From a bacterium (GTDB lineage: Bacteria > Zhuqueibacterota > Zhuqueibacteria > Residuimicrobiales > Residuimicrobiaceae): DNA of 18,149 nt. The stretch is taken from positions 1 to 18,149 of the forward strand of contig JAAYTV010000661.1 of assembly GCA_012523655.1 (NCBI GenBank). Direction: 5' to 3'. Under the pieces are notes generated by a model that worked only from the letters and a program-made list of their open reading frames with translations, was not told where the DNA came from and searched no databases. Positions 1-6,799 of this stretch are shown here, piece by piece. Every line of letters begins with the position of its first letter. Positions within the stretch are counted from its first letter, which is position 1. The position numbers and the translations under genes were made by a program.

Positions 1-802
1 CATAAAGCTTGTCATCGCCGGCAAAGACATAGATCTTGCCATCCGCAGCTGTCAGAGAGGAGGCGTTAAGCCCTAAAGCCATTTGCAATCGGTCATCCGC
101 CACCGGCGCTTTTTTAAACGCAGAGGAGACCAGCTCAATGGGGTATCCGGGGACCGGTTCACCGTTGGCCGCATTAAAAGCGAAGATTTTTCCTTCAGAT
201 GAATTATAATAGACGATGCCGTCGGCCACAGCCGGGGACGCGCCATAATCATCGGCGCCCACGGCCACGGGAAAGCCGGACACGGTTTGGCCGTCGCTTA
301 CCTGAAAGGCGTACAGATAGCCGTCGCCGCCACCGACGTAAATTTTGCCGTCAGCGATGACTGGTCCGCAGAAGCGGGGATTCTGAGTGCCGCCGGCCGG
401 AATTGGGCCCCACACCAGGCTGCCGGTGAGTGCATGAAAAGCATAGAGGTTGCCGGATGCACCGTGGCGAACAAAAACTTTGTCATCGCTGTAAGCGGGC
501 GAGCTGTAATTCTTTCCTTCAGCGACCTGAACCGGGAATCCGGCCACGGGTTGTCCGTCGTTGAGCGTATACGCATGCAGTCGACCGTCCGAAGTGGTGA
601 TGTAGACCATGTCGTCGGCCACAATCATCCCGTTCTCTTCAATTTTTAAAGAGCCGATGGCGGCTTGTTGTCTCAGAGGCAGTTTCGGACCACTGTTTTC
701 AAATCCACTGTTGCTGCTGTTGCCGCGCCAGAGCGGCCAATCCTGGGCGCCGGCCGCTTCGAACAGGAGGGTTAACGTCAAAACGCAAATCCATCGTCTC
801 AT
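1..802 (-). CDS. Secreted PQQ-type beta-propeller protein, 3' end cut by window edge
   Basis: I read this reading frame by reverse-complementing the left edge. It begins with ATG at 802-800 (MRRWICVLTLTLLFEAAGAQ, a signal peptide likely cleaved after AGA), with an in-frame TAA two codons upstream, and stays open for 267 codons to the edge. After a short linker there are repeated blade motifs of the PQQ/quinoprotein beta-propeller type: VADDMVYITTSDGRLHAYTL, IADGKIYVGGGDGYLYAF and VADGIVYYNSSEGKIFAF, each followed by a DGQPVAGFPV-like turn. Such propellers act as periplasmic or extracellular scaffolds or sugar/alcohol dehydrogenases. No catalytic residue can be judged from this fragment, and a structural or surface role is as likely as an enzyme. 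It lies 53 bp downstream of the cohesin lipoprotein gene and is probably cotranscribed with it. No strong ribosome binding site is visible. The missing C-terminus may carry a sorting domain, but that is a guess. Confidence 0.85.
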   Translation of the reverse strand, partial: MRRWICVLTLTLLFEAAGAQDWPLWRGNSSNSGFENSGPKLPLRQQAAIGSLKIEENGMIVADDMVYITTSDGRLHAYTLNDGQPVAGFPVQVAEGKNYSSPAYSDDKVFVRHGASGNLYAFHALTGSLVWGPIPAGGTQNPRFCGPVIADGKIYVGGGDGYLYAFQVSDGQTVSGFPVAVGADDYGASPAVADGIVYYNSSEGKIFAFNAANGEPVPGYPIELVSSAFKKAPVADDRLQMALGLNASSLTAADGKIYVFAGDDKLY

Positions 803-855
803 ATCTTAATCCAATTCATTTAATCAACACCGCGATCGGCAATAGAGATTTGGTA

Positions 856-1686
856 TTAATTCGCCGTCACTTTAGCACCGATGGTGAAGGCGTCTAGGAC
901 GGTTCCCTTGTTATTCATCAATCCGAAATTAGAGTTCACCGCAGGGTCGGCGATCAGCGTGAGCGTGGCTGCGGCCGTGGCTTTGATCGCTTTGAAACAC
1001 ACCCGTCCGATAAGGCCCTCTCCGCTCACCGATTTGCCCAGGCCAAGTACGCCGAGCACCAGATTCACCTCGCCGCTGGTGTTGTTGCGATTGAACATGA
1101 ACTGCCAGACCGTGCCGCCCCGAGAGGAAAGAAAGACATCCTCACGCCCCAAATCCACCACCTGCAGGGCGTCCTGAGGGAACAGCAATCGCAGGCCGAC
1201 ACCGGCCAGGCTATCCGCTTTATGCACTTTGAAATAGACGGAAAAGGTGTCATTCACCGCCACGGTCTTTTCCGTCGGGGTGATTGTGATCGCAGGGATG
1301 AGGAAGCTCATCCTTAAGCGAAGGTTCACCGTCTTGCCCGCCGCCAGGTTGACCGTATCGCCGGCCGCCATGACCGCGGTGCTGTTTCGATAAGCCGTCA
1401 CGGTAAAGAGGCGTCGATCGCCCGCCTTGACGCGCAGTGTATCGCGGAGGAGCCCTGCAGTCGGAATAATCTCTTTGCGAATCGAATCCATGCCGGCGCC
1501 CGTTGCGGTCACGACTATTCGGGTCAGCCCGGTCGAAAGGGCATTAAAGGGCGAAAGAGAGATCGACGCGATCCCATCCTCCGTGTCCAACGGCTCGGGC
1601 GTCAGAGGCGTTGGACGTTGGCAATTCAGGACCACCGCTAAAGCAAGGACGGCGATCATCAGGCTGCATTTTCTCAAGGTGGACAT
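856..1686 (-). CDS. Cohesin-domain lipoprotein
   Basis: The protein has 276 residues if started at the ATG at 1686, which has GGAG ten bases upstream. A longer TTG start at 1734 is possible but lacks this support. The N-terminus (MSTLRKCSLMIAVLALAVVLNC) is a signal peptide with a lipobox-like VLNC at Cys22; Asn at -1 is unusual but tolerated. Residues about 38-125 form an Ig-like beta domain of the kind common in FCB lipoproteins (ending in DTVNLAAGKTVNLRLRM). Residues about 130-276 look like a cohesin domain: paired motifs VNDTFSVYFKV, AGVGLRLLFPQDALQVVDL and GLIGRVCFKAI match the dockerin-binding cohesin fold. Cohesins bind dockerin modules or act as surface adhesion modules. No dockerin is visible in the window. 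It sits between the SH3b gene (60 bp upstream) and the propeller gene (53 bp downstream), which suggests one surface-assembly operon. The cohesin assignment is by pattern and moderately sure; the lipoprotein call is fairly sure. Confidence 0.8.
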   Translation of the reverse strand: MSTLRKCSLMIAVLALAVVLNCQRPTPLTPEPLDTEDGIASISLSPFNALSTGLTRIVVTATGAGMDSIRKEIIPTAGLLRDTLRVKAGDRRLFTVTAYRNSTAVMAAGDTVNLAAGKTVNLRLRMSFLIPAITITPTEKTVAVNDTFSVYFKVHKADSLAGVGLRLLFPQDALQVVDLGREDVFLSSRGGTVWQFMFNRNNTSGEVNLVLGVLGLGKSVSGEGLIGRVCFKAIKATAAATLTLIADPAVNSNFGLMNNKGTVLDAFTIGAKVTAN

Positions 1687-1746
1687 TTTATTAGTGCTCC
1701 GATCGGAATTGTTATGCCCGGAGTTGCGATACAAGCGGGCAACCTT

Positions 1747-2577
1747 CTACCATTCGATGCTTAAAAAGACCGTACTGTCCTTGGTCTGCTCCTCCTCTCC
1801 GCCGCTCAACAGATAATATGCGCCGCCGCCGGCCGCTACCGCTGCCAGCCAAAAGACGGGTTTGGTATAGAAGGGAGAAGATTTGCGTGAGGACAGCGGC
1901 TTTACGGTCGCAGGGGATTTGACCTGCGCTTTGGGCGTTAAGCCCGCCCGTGTCTGCATTTTGGCCAGTTGTTTGTCGTCGATCAAACGGACTTCGACCG
2001 GTTCGGTTTTGCTCTCGTTGCCAAAGGCATCGATCGCTATGATCTGATAGGTGAGGAAAGCGGACTGGGTGATGTTGGCGGGCACGGTCACACCGTACAG
2101 CCGCCCCTGGGTGATCACCTGGGCCGATTGCGCGTCGATGTAACCGGAGAGTCCTTGCTCAGAGCGAATGCGAAAATAAGGATCCCGTATCATCGTGACC
2201 AGCACTTGCTGATCCCGATTCAATACGCCCACTTTTTTAAAGGTTGTTCCCGGGCCAGCATAGACCGGCAACTGATCCGTGAGGATTTTAACCGCAACCG
2301 GCACCGCCTCCTTTTCGTTAATCACCGGCATCGGGCCTTCAAACGCTTCCCCCTCATAGCTGATTTTGAGCTGAACCGCTTTGACTCCATTGGAATCAGC
2401 GATATTGGCAGCCAGCGGCAGAGGCTTGCCCTGGCGGCCCAGCTTTTGCGGTTGATGAGCGATGATCGGCGGGGTGGTATCGAACGCCTGGGCGTACAAG
2501 ATAGGCGGGAATGACCAAAGAAGAGCGACAGATAGAATCAGACGTCGCACTGTTCCATCGGATCCATGGTGTCTCAT
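1747..2577 (-). CDS. Exported SH3b/Ig-like protein with C-terminal membrane helix
   Basis: The protein has 276 residues; ATG at 2577 is preceded by GGAG with a ten-base spacer. Residues 10-31 form a signal peptide (cut near YAQA). Residues about 33-85 (DTTPPIIAHQPQ to FEGPMPVI) read as the first half of an Ig/fibronectin-like domain. Residues about 92-157 read as a bacterial SH3b domain (LPVYAGPGTTFKKVGVLNRD, then FRIRSEQGLSGYIDAQSAQV). Residues 158-199 (LYGVTVPANI, TYQIIAIDAFGNES) read as the second half of the Ig-like domain. A Lys/Pro/Ser-rich linker follows, then a hydrophobic segment at about 240-257 (PVFWLAAVAAGGGAYYLL) that probably anchors the C-terminus in a membrane. SH3b domains often bind peptidoglycan or peptides, so an envelope scaffold is plausible, but the function is unknown. 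It is the first gene of the minus-strand trio and lies downstream of the greA terminator, so it needs its own promoter. Confidence 0.82.
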   Translation of the reverse strand: MRHHGSDGTVRRLILSVALLWSFPPILYAQAFDTTPPIIAHQPQKLGRQGKPLPLAANIADSNGVKAVQLKISYEGEAFEGPMPVINEKEAVPVAVKILTDQLPVYAGPGTTFKKVGVLNRDQQVLVTMIRDPYFRIRSEQGLSGYIDAQSAQVITQGRLYGVTVPANITQSAFLTYQIIAIDAFGNESKTEPVEVRLIDDKQLAKMQTRAGLTPKAQVKSPATVKPLSSRKSSPFYTKPVFWLAAVAAGGGAYYLLSGGEEEQTKDSTVFLSIEW

Positions 2578-2636
2578 AACAAAACAACTCCGTTTAATTT
2601 TTGCGAATCTCGATGCTTGTCTATGATGCGATTACT

Positions 2637-2651
2637 TGTTGTAATACAACA
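2637..2651. promoter_or_regulatory. 15-bp perfect palindrome (7-1-7), possible operator
   Basis: TGTTGTA-A-TACAACA is a perfect 7-1-7 inverted repeat located about 60 bp upstream of the first gene of the minus-strand envelope operon, between the greA terminator and the start codon. The geometry resembles operators of dimeric repressors such as Fur-family proteins, but the sequence is not a textbook box of any of them. I could not place a convincing -35/-10 pair around it, so its role as an operator is inference. Confidence 0.35.
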
Positions 2652-2721
2652 CGTTGAATAAAAAGATGCCCAAAGCGCAAAAATTAAGAGCAAATATAAT
2701 TCCATGTATAAGATAGATATC

Positions 2722-2756
2722 AAAAAAAAAGCCTGCAAGCAAAAAGTGCTGCAGGC
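2722..2756 (-). terminator. Rho-independent terminator of greA
   Basis: On the minus strand a hairpin with a 7-bp perfect stem (GCCTGCA / TGCAGGC, plus a few inner pairs) is followed directly by a run of nine T. It lies 22 bp past the greA stop codon. It separates greA from the envelope operon that follows in the same direction. Confidence 0.9.
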
Positions 2757-2778
2757 GAAAAATTTCTGAATGGGCGCT

Positions 2779-3249
2779 CTATTGGATGTTGACGATCCGA
2801 TAGCTGACCAGCCCGGCTGGTATCTTGATCTCAACGATATCGTTGACTTTTTTTCCCACCAGGGCCTTGCCGACCGGCGAATCGACTGAGACCGCATCCA
2901 CATCATAGGTGTGGAATTCGGCTGTGGGCACGAGCTCGTAGGCGATCTGGCGTTTGGTCTTGACGTCCATCAGAGTGACACGGCTGCCGACATGCACCTG
3001 ATCATTGTTCATCATATCGTCGGTCATGATCCGCGCGCGCGACAGGGTTTCCTCCAGACGGGCGATCTTGCGTTCGACTAGAGCCTGTTTCTCTTTGGCG
3101 GCATGATATTCTGCGTTCTCAGAGAGGTCGCCCTTTTCTCGTGCCTCCGCGATATCCCGGATCGCTTTATTGCGATCCTCCCGTTTCATCTGAGCCAGTT
3201 CCGAAGTGAGTTTGTCAAACTGCTCTTTGGAAAGGTACATGGGCTTCAT
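2779..3249 (-). CDS. greA: Transcription elongation factor GreA
   Basis: GreA rescues backtracked RNA polymerase by inserting its coiled coil into the secondary channel and stimulating cleavage of the RNA 3' end. The protein has 156 residues (the family is about 158). The N-terminal coiled coil (residues 1-75) carries the catalytic acidic tip EKGDLSENAEYHAAKEKQ, with Asp41 and Glu44 as in E. coli. The C-terminal FKBP-like domain (about 80-156) ends with SPVGKALVGKKVNDIVEIKIP, typical of the family. I chose the ATG at 3249 because AAGGA lies eight bases upstream and the length then fits; an in-frame start further upstream would fall inside the promoter. The next Met (residue 4) is a less likely start. 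It is monocistronic: it has its own promoter (3344-3372), a structured leader (3281-3337) and a terminator (2722-2756). Confidence 0.97.
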   Translation of the reverse strand: MKPMYLSKEQFDKLTSELAQMKREDRNKAIRDIAEAREKGDLSENAEYHAAKEKQALVERKIARLEETLSRARIMTDDMMNNDQVHVGSRVTLMDVKTKRQIAYELVPTAEFHTYDVDAVSVDSPVGKALVGKKVNDIVEIKIPAGLVSYRIVNIQ

Positions 3250-3280
3250 AGCAAGATTCCTTGTGCTGTTTGCCGGCATC

Positions 3281-3337
3281 AAAAACGCAAACCGAATCGG
3301 CGTCTGGAGTGCAGCGCGACACCGATTCGGTTTGCGT
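3281..3337 (-). promoter_or_regulatory. Long hairpin plus U-run in the greA leader, candidate attenuator
   Basis: The arms ACGCAAACCGAATCGG (3285-3300) and CCGATTCGGTTTGCGT (3322-3337) are perfect 16-bp complements. The 21-base loop can add three more pairs (GTC/GAC) after one mismatch. On the minus strand the hairpin is followed by TTTTT (3285-3281). The 5' arm begins at the base predicted as +1 from the greA promoter, and the structure ends about 30 bases before the greA start codon. This has the form of an intrinsic terminator inside the leader. It could instead act as a 5' RNA stabiliser. The inverted repeat is certain; the function is inferred. Confidence 0.75.
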
Positions 3338-3343
3338 GTAGGT

Positions 3344-3372
3344 ATTGTAAGAAAAAATGCGATGAGAGTCAA
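3344..3372 (-). promoter_or_regulatory. Sigma70-type promoter of greA
   Basis: On the minus strand TTGACT (3372-3367) and TACAAT (3349-3344) are separated by exactly 17 bases, each one mismatch from consensus. The predicted start of transcription, seven bases past the -10 box, is about 3337, the first base of the leader hairpin. Confidence 0.85.
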
Positions 3373-3435
3373 GAGAAATTTAACGTCTGTTTGAATAATC
3401 CTTGCTCCTGTGCGTTTTTATTGTTAAGTTTTATC

Positions 3436-3972
3436 ATGAAAGAAAAAATCTTCGTCATCACCACGGGCGGGACCATCGAAAAGATCTATGATGAGGAGAG
3501 CGGTACGCTCGCTAACCGCGGCTCAGTGCTGGACGAAATGCTCCGCCGGCTGCGGCTGCCTTATAGCGAGATCCAGTCCTATGACCTGTTGTGCAAGGAT
3601 TCTCTGCAGATGACCGATCGGGATCGGCAGATGATCCTGTTCGCGGTGGAGAATCTATTGGAGCACAAGCGCCCGGTCGTCATTTTGCACGGCACAGATA
3701 CCATGGAGCAAACCGCCCAGTATCTGTATGATCACCTGCCCGGGCCGCCGGCGCCCATTGTTTTTACCGGCGCCATGACCCCGTTCGGCTTTGAAAAATC
3801 AGACGCCCTGCAGAATTTTACTGAAGCGCTGCTGGCTTGCCAACTGCTCCCTCCAGGCATCTATATTTCCATGCATAATCATGTTCACCCTATGCCCGGA
3901 GTGTATAAAAACCGCGAAAAAGGGACTTTTGCGGCTCACCCCCCCGCCGGTGAGCCTTTGCCACGACCGTAG
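3436..3972 (+). CDS. Single-domain asparaginase-family protein
   Basis: L-asparaginases hydrolyse asparagine to aspartate and ammonia. The 178-residue protein has the N-terminal asparaginase signature ITTGGTIEK (residues 8-16, catalytic Thr at the start of TGGTI), the substrate-binding segment KDSLQM (54-59) and the second catalytic motif HGTDTME (85-91, Thr-Asp-Thr). It ends shortly after VYKNREKGTFA and lacks the C-terminal domain of the usual proteins of about 330 residues. Short single-domain members of the family exist, so this may be complete; activity towards asparagine is not assured. I chose ATG 3436 because the conserved sequence begins there; the reading frame continues upstream only as greA antisense. 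No clear ribosome binding site is present. A run of seven C near the 3' end (about 3938-3944) affects only the last residues. Nothing resembling the second domain was found in other frames downstream. Confidence 0.85.
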   Translation: MKEKIFVITTGGTIEKIYDEESGTLANRGSVLDEMLRRLRLPYSEIQSYDLLCKDSLQMTDRDRQMILFAVENLLEHKRPVVILHGTDTMEQTAQYLYDHLPGPPAPIVFTGAMTPFGFEKSDALQNFTEALLACQLLPPGIYISMHNHVHPMPGVYKNREKGTFAAHPPAGEPLPRP

Positions 3973-4101
3973 CGCTTTTGGGTTGACCCTGGTGGAACTG
4001 AGCCCGCTTCATTTTCAGTTGCCCCTTTCTTAGGGCCTGCTATCCTGTCTGCTTCCGCTTACTTGGAATCCTCCACCTCTGTGATCTGCCACGTTATACA
4101 C

Positions 4102-4130
4102 TTGAATTTTAAATTCCTTAGTCGTATATT
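4102..4130 (+). promoter_or_regulatory. Sigma70-type promoter of the dipeptidase gene
   Basis: TTGAAT (4102-4107) and TATATT (4125-4130) are separated by 17 bases in an AT-rich stretch, 50 bp before the start codon of the PepD-like gene. It implies that the dipeptidase is transcribed independently of the asparaginase gene upstream. Confidence 0.75.
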
Positions 4131-4179
4131 AGTCGGACAATTCCTGTTACATGGTCGAAATGATATTCGGGAGGTCGGC

Positions 4180-5631
4180 ATGTCTGTGATAGCGAATTTG
4201 GAACCCAGGCTGCTCTGGCAGCATTTTGATGAGATTCGAAAGATCCCGCACGGATCGGGGAATGAAAAGGCAATCGGCCAATATGTGGTTTCCGTCGCAC
4301 AGCGGCTCGGCTTGAAATATCTTCGCGAAAAAAGCGGTAACGTTATTATTTACAAACCTGCAGCAAGCGGACATGAGAAGGCGCAGACTTTGATCCTTCA
4401 AGGCCACTTGGATATGGTGTGTGAAAAACACTCCAGCAAAACATTCGATTTTTTACGGGATCCGATCGAGCTGGAGATTGACAGCGAGTGGTTGATGGCT
4501 AAAGGCACCACCCTGGGCGCTGACAACGGAGTTGGGGTTGCGGCCATACTCGCTGTTTTAGAGGACAAGACCCTGCTGCATGGGCCGCTGGAGGCGGTCT
4601 TCACCGTGGATGAAGAGCGTGGCCTGCAGGGTGCACGAACCCTCTCTACCAAAGCCTTGAAGGGGCGCACACTGCTGAATCTGGACAGCGAGGAATTAGG
4701 CGTTTTTTCCATCGGTTGCGCCGGCGGTGCGGATTCGCTGATCACGCTGCCTATCACCCGCAAACGAGCCAAAGGCGCCGCACTGGTTGAAATCCATCTG
4801 AGTGGACTGCGGGGCGGCCATTCCGGCATTGATATCCATGAGGGACGCGGCAATGCGATTAAAATTCTAAATCGCCTGTTGTGGCAGATGCAGAAAAAGG
4901 TCCCCTTTGAATTGGTATTTCTCAATGGCGGCGACAAACACAACGCCATTCCGCGGGAAGTGGTCGCCCAAGTAGTGATGCCGAAATCCAAGGTGGCGGC
5001 AGCGGAAAAATGGCTGGCAGCCGCCCTGAAGGACCTTATCATCGAGTTCAAGCCGGTTGAGCACAGCATCAAGCTGACCATGAAAGTGATCGATAAAAAG
5101 CTGCAGCCGGTGTTGAGCGGCGCGAGCCAGGAAAAGCTGTTGGGATTGCTCTTCGCCCTCCCGCACGGACCGCTGGCCATGAGCCGTTCCATCAAGGATC
5201 TGGTGGAAACTTCCAACAACGTGGCTGCCATCAAATGTGAAAAGAGCCGGGTGGTGATCGTCTGCAGCAGTCGCAGCTCCAATATGGCCGCCCTGCGGGC
5301 GACGCGCAACAAACTGGCGGCGATCGCCAAACTCGCCGGCGCTAAAATTCAGCAGCCTGAGGGATATCCGGGCTGGATGCCCAATCTGGAATCACCGGTG
5401 CTCAAGGTGACCATGGATACCTTTCGCGCGATCACCGGCAAGAACGCCCATTTTCAGGCCATTCACGCCGGTCTGGAGTGCGGCATCATCGGTGAAAAAT
5501 TTCCCGGCATGGACATGATCTCGCTCGGGCCCACTCTGCAACATCCTCATTCCCCGGAGGAACGGGTGCACATCGGCTCGGTGGCAATCTTTTATAAGCA
5601 CCTGCTGAAAATATTGGAAACGCTCTCCTGA
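4180..5631 (+). CDS. pepD: Cytosolic aminoacyl-histidine dipeptidase (PepD, peptidase M20C)
   Basis: This zinc enzyme splits dipeptides, including Xaa-His, in the last step of peptide use. The protein has 483 residues, the family length. The di-zinc site is intact: His76 and Asp78 (LQGHLDMV), Asp115 (LGADNGVG), Glu145/Glu146 (TVDEERGL), Asp169 (NLDSEE) and His457 in the C-terminal HPHSPEE motif. Their spacing matches the known PepD ligands. The lid/dimerisation domain lies between about 190 and 390, and the AIHAGLECG segment near 430 is typical of the family. I chose ATG 4180 because GGGAGG lies five bases upstream and the protein then starts like its relatives; an upstream in-frame TTG adds 39 unrelated residues that cover the promoter. 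There is no signal peptide, so it acts in the cytoplasm. It has its own promoter and terminator and so is a single-gene unit. Confidence 0.96.
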   Translation: MSVIANLEPRLLWQHFDEIRKIPHGSGNEKAIGQYVVSVAQRLGLKYLREKSGNVIIYKPAASGHEKAQTLILQGHLDMVCEKHSSKTFDFLRDPIELEIDSEWLMAKGTTLGADNGVGVAAILAVLEDKTLLHGPLEAVFTVDEERGLQGARTLSTKALKGRTLLNLDSEELGVFSIGCAGGADSLITLPITRKRAKGAALVEIHLSGLRGGHSGIDIHEGRGNAIKILNRLLWQMQKKVPFELVFLNGGDKHNAIPREVVAQVVMPKSKVAAAEKWLAAALKDLIIEFKPVEHSIKLTMKVIDKKLQPVLSGASQEKLLGLLFALPHGPLAMSRSIKDLVETSNNVAAIKCEKSRVVIVCSSRSSNMAALRATRNKLAAIAKLAGAKIQQPEGYPGWMPNLESPVLKVTMDTFRAITGKNAHFQAIHAGLECGIIGEKFPGMDMISLGPTLQHPHSPEERVHIGSVAIFYKHLLKILETLS

Positions 5632-5665
5632 GCACGAGGCGTTTGCATCAAGATGTCTTTATCAG

Positions 5666-5697
5666 GCCCTGGCAATTATATTGTCGGGGCTTTTTTT
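5666..5697 (+). terminator. Rho-independent terminator of pepD
   Basis: An 11-bp stem (GCCCTGGCAAT / ATTGTCGGGGC, two G-U pairs) with a TAT loop is followed by seven T. It lies 34 bp past the pepD stop codon. Confidence 0.92.
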
Positions 5698-5861
5698 CAG
5701 CGGGTTGTTGGGATTGCCGATCGGTCCGGCAAATGAAGCAGACACCGGGGTAGAGAGCTATCCGCAAGCGACGCACGAGGCAAAAGGAGAAGGGCGAGTC
5801 GATCTATTGGTAAGGAGCAAGGAGCAGCCTCTGTCCGGTGTGTGGGCGGAGGAAAAACAGT

Positions 5862-5885
5862 TCAGCGCGCAAAACAGCGCGCTGA
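5862..5885 (+). other. GC-rich hairpin before the kinase-like gene
   Basis: TCAGCGCGC and GCGCGCTGA form a perfect 9-bp stem with the loop AAAACA. It ends 22 bases before the ATG at 5908, immediately ahead of the GGAGG ribosome binding site. There is no T-run, so it is not an intrinsic terminator. It may shape the 5' end of the transcript or the access of ribosomes. The hairpin is certain and its role unknown. Confidence 0.55.
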
Positions 5886-5907
5886 GACCAGCTGGAGGCC
5901 TACGGTA

Positions 5908-6627
5908 ATGGTGAAACAGCTCGTGATTTTGTCTGGACCGTCCTGCGCCGGCAAAACGCCGTTGCTCAAGACCGTTCGCCGGCTGCGGCCGGATCTGGGC
6001 ATGGCGACGCCGGTCTTGTACACCAGTCGCCCTCCTCGTCCGGGTGAGCAGGAAGGGGTGGATTACTATTATCGCACCAAGGAAGAGATCTGTGCGTTGC
6101 CGGCCACGCGCTACCTGGTAGGACAGGTGCGGATTATCTGGCAGGCGGTGGATTTACAACAGATCTCCGCTTTATTCGAGAAAGAATCTCTGATCGTCCT
6201 TGAAATCTATCCCACGCTGGGCCGTCTTTTTCTTGATCATCCGGCGGTGCAGCAGGCAAGCGCCGCATTTCGTCTGCGCACCGTTTTTCTGTGTCCCGTC
6301 TACGAAGAGGAGATTCAGGCGGTACAAGCGCACATGGATTATGAATCGCCGCAACAGGCGATGAGCGGCATTATGCTGCCGAAATTGATCAGGCGTTCCC
6401 AGCAGCAGGGTAAAGTGTTGTCGCCCGCGGAGGTGACCGATCTGCAGGCACGTGCGAATCGAGCGTACGATGAAATTCAAATGGCCAAAAACTATCAAGA
6501 GGTCCTTTTCAACCATGATGGGGAGGATTCGCCGCATTGGAGTTATCTGCCACCCATTGGCGAGGCCGGGCGCACCGTGACCCGCTTTATCAAGATCCTC
6601 GAAGGCGATGAAAGGGAGGAAAAATAG
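5908..6627 (+). CDS. Diverged guanylate-kinase-like protein
   Basis: Guanylate kinase phosphorylates GMP with ATP. This 239-residue protein starts with a P-loop GPSCAGKT (residues 10-17) and keeps the kinase signature YTSRPPRPGE followed by EGVDYYY (38-55), including the phosphate-contacting arginines. The part that should hold the guanine base (an E..GNYYGTS-like segment in true Gmk) is replaced by GQVRIIWQAVDLQQI, and the next motif reads LEIYPTLGRLF instead of the usual LDIDVQGA type. The lid region is longer, with a Gln/Ser-rich insert, and the protein exceeds the usual length of about 205. I therefore call it guanylate-kinase-like; the substrate is uncertain. I chose ATG 5908 because GGAGG lies nine bases upstream; an earlier in-frame start would pass through a hairpin. 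It is flanked by the pepD terminator and the promoter of the exonuclease gene, so it appears to be transcribed alone. Confidence 0.8.
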   Translation: MVKQLVILSGPSCAGKTPLLKTVRRLRPDLGMATPVLYTSRPPRPGEQEGVDYYYRTKEEICALPATRYLVGQVRIIWQAVDLQQISALFEKESLIVLEIYPTLGRLFLDHPAVQQASAAFRLRTVFLCPVYEEEIQAVQAHMDYESPQQAMSGIMLPKLIRRSQQQGKVLSPAEVTDLQARANRAYDEIQMAKNYQEVLFNHDGEDSPHWSYLPPIGEAGRTVTRFIKILEGDEREEK

Positions 6628-6744
6628 AACGGCCGCTTCGGTTTTGAGCAACGACGCTGCTTCGCCGCTTCTCCGATAGGCGACCAGTCTGCAACGATTC
6701 TGCGAGCCCCGCCCGATGGCTATCTCCCTTTCTCACTTTTCACT

Positions 6745-6772
6745 TTGAGTTTGTTGCTCTTTTTTGTATTCT
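6745..6772 (+). promoter_or_regulatory. Probable sigma70 promoter of the exonuclease gene
   Basis: TTGAGT (6745-6750) and TATTCT (6767-6772) are 16 bases apart in a T-rich stretch just before the exonuclease start codon at 6800. The leader would be only about 20 bases long. Confidence 0.55.
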
Positions 6773-6799
6773 TTAGCTATTCCATAGATAAGGGCCATC

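Noticed and set aside
287..649. 120-codon plus-strand ORF
   Set aside because: It is antisense to the beta-propeller gene, whose blade repeats show that the minus strand is coding.
3103..3435. 5' extension of the asparaginase reading frame
   Set aside because: It is the antisense of greA and its leader; asparaginase homology begins at the ATG at 3436.
4398..5330. 310-codon minus-strand ORF
   Set aside because: It lies wholly within pepD on the opposite strand; the sequence is low-complexity Ser/Arg/Pro-rich shadow coding.
5681..5908. 75-codon plus-strand ORF ending in TAATG overlap with the kinase-like gene
   Set aside because: Its TTG start lies inside the pepD terminator stem, there is no ribosome binding site, and the sequence has no recognisable feature. 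The stop/start overlap is probably chance.
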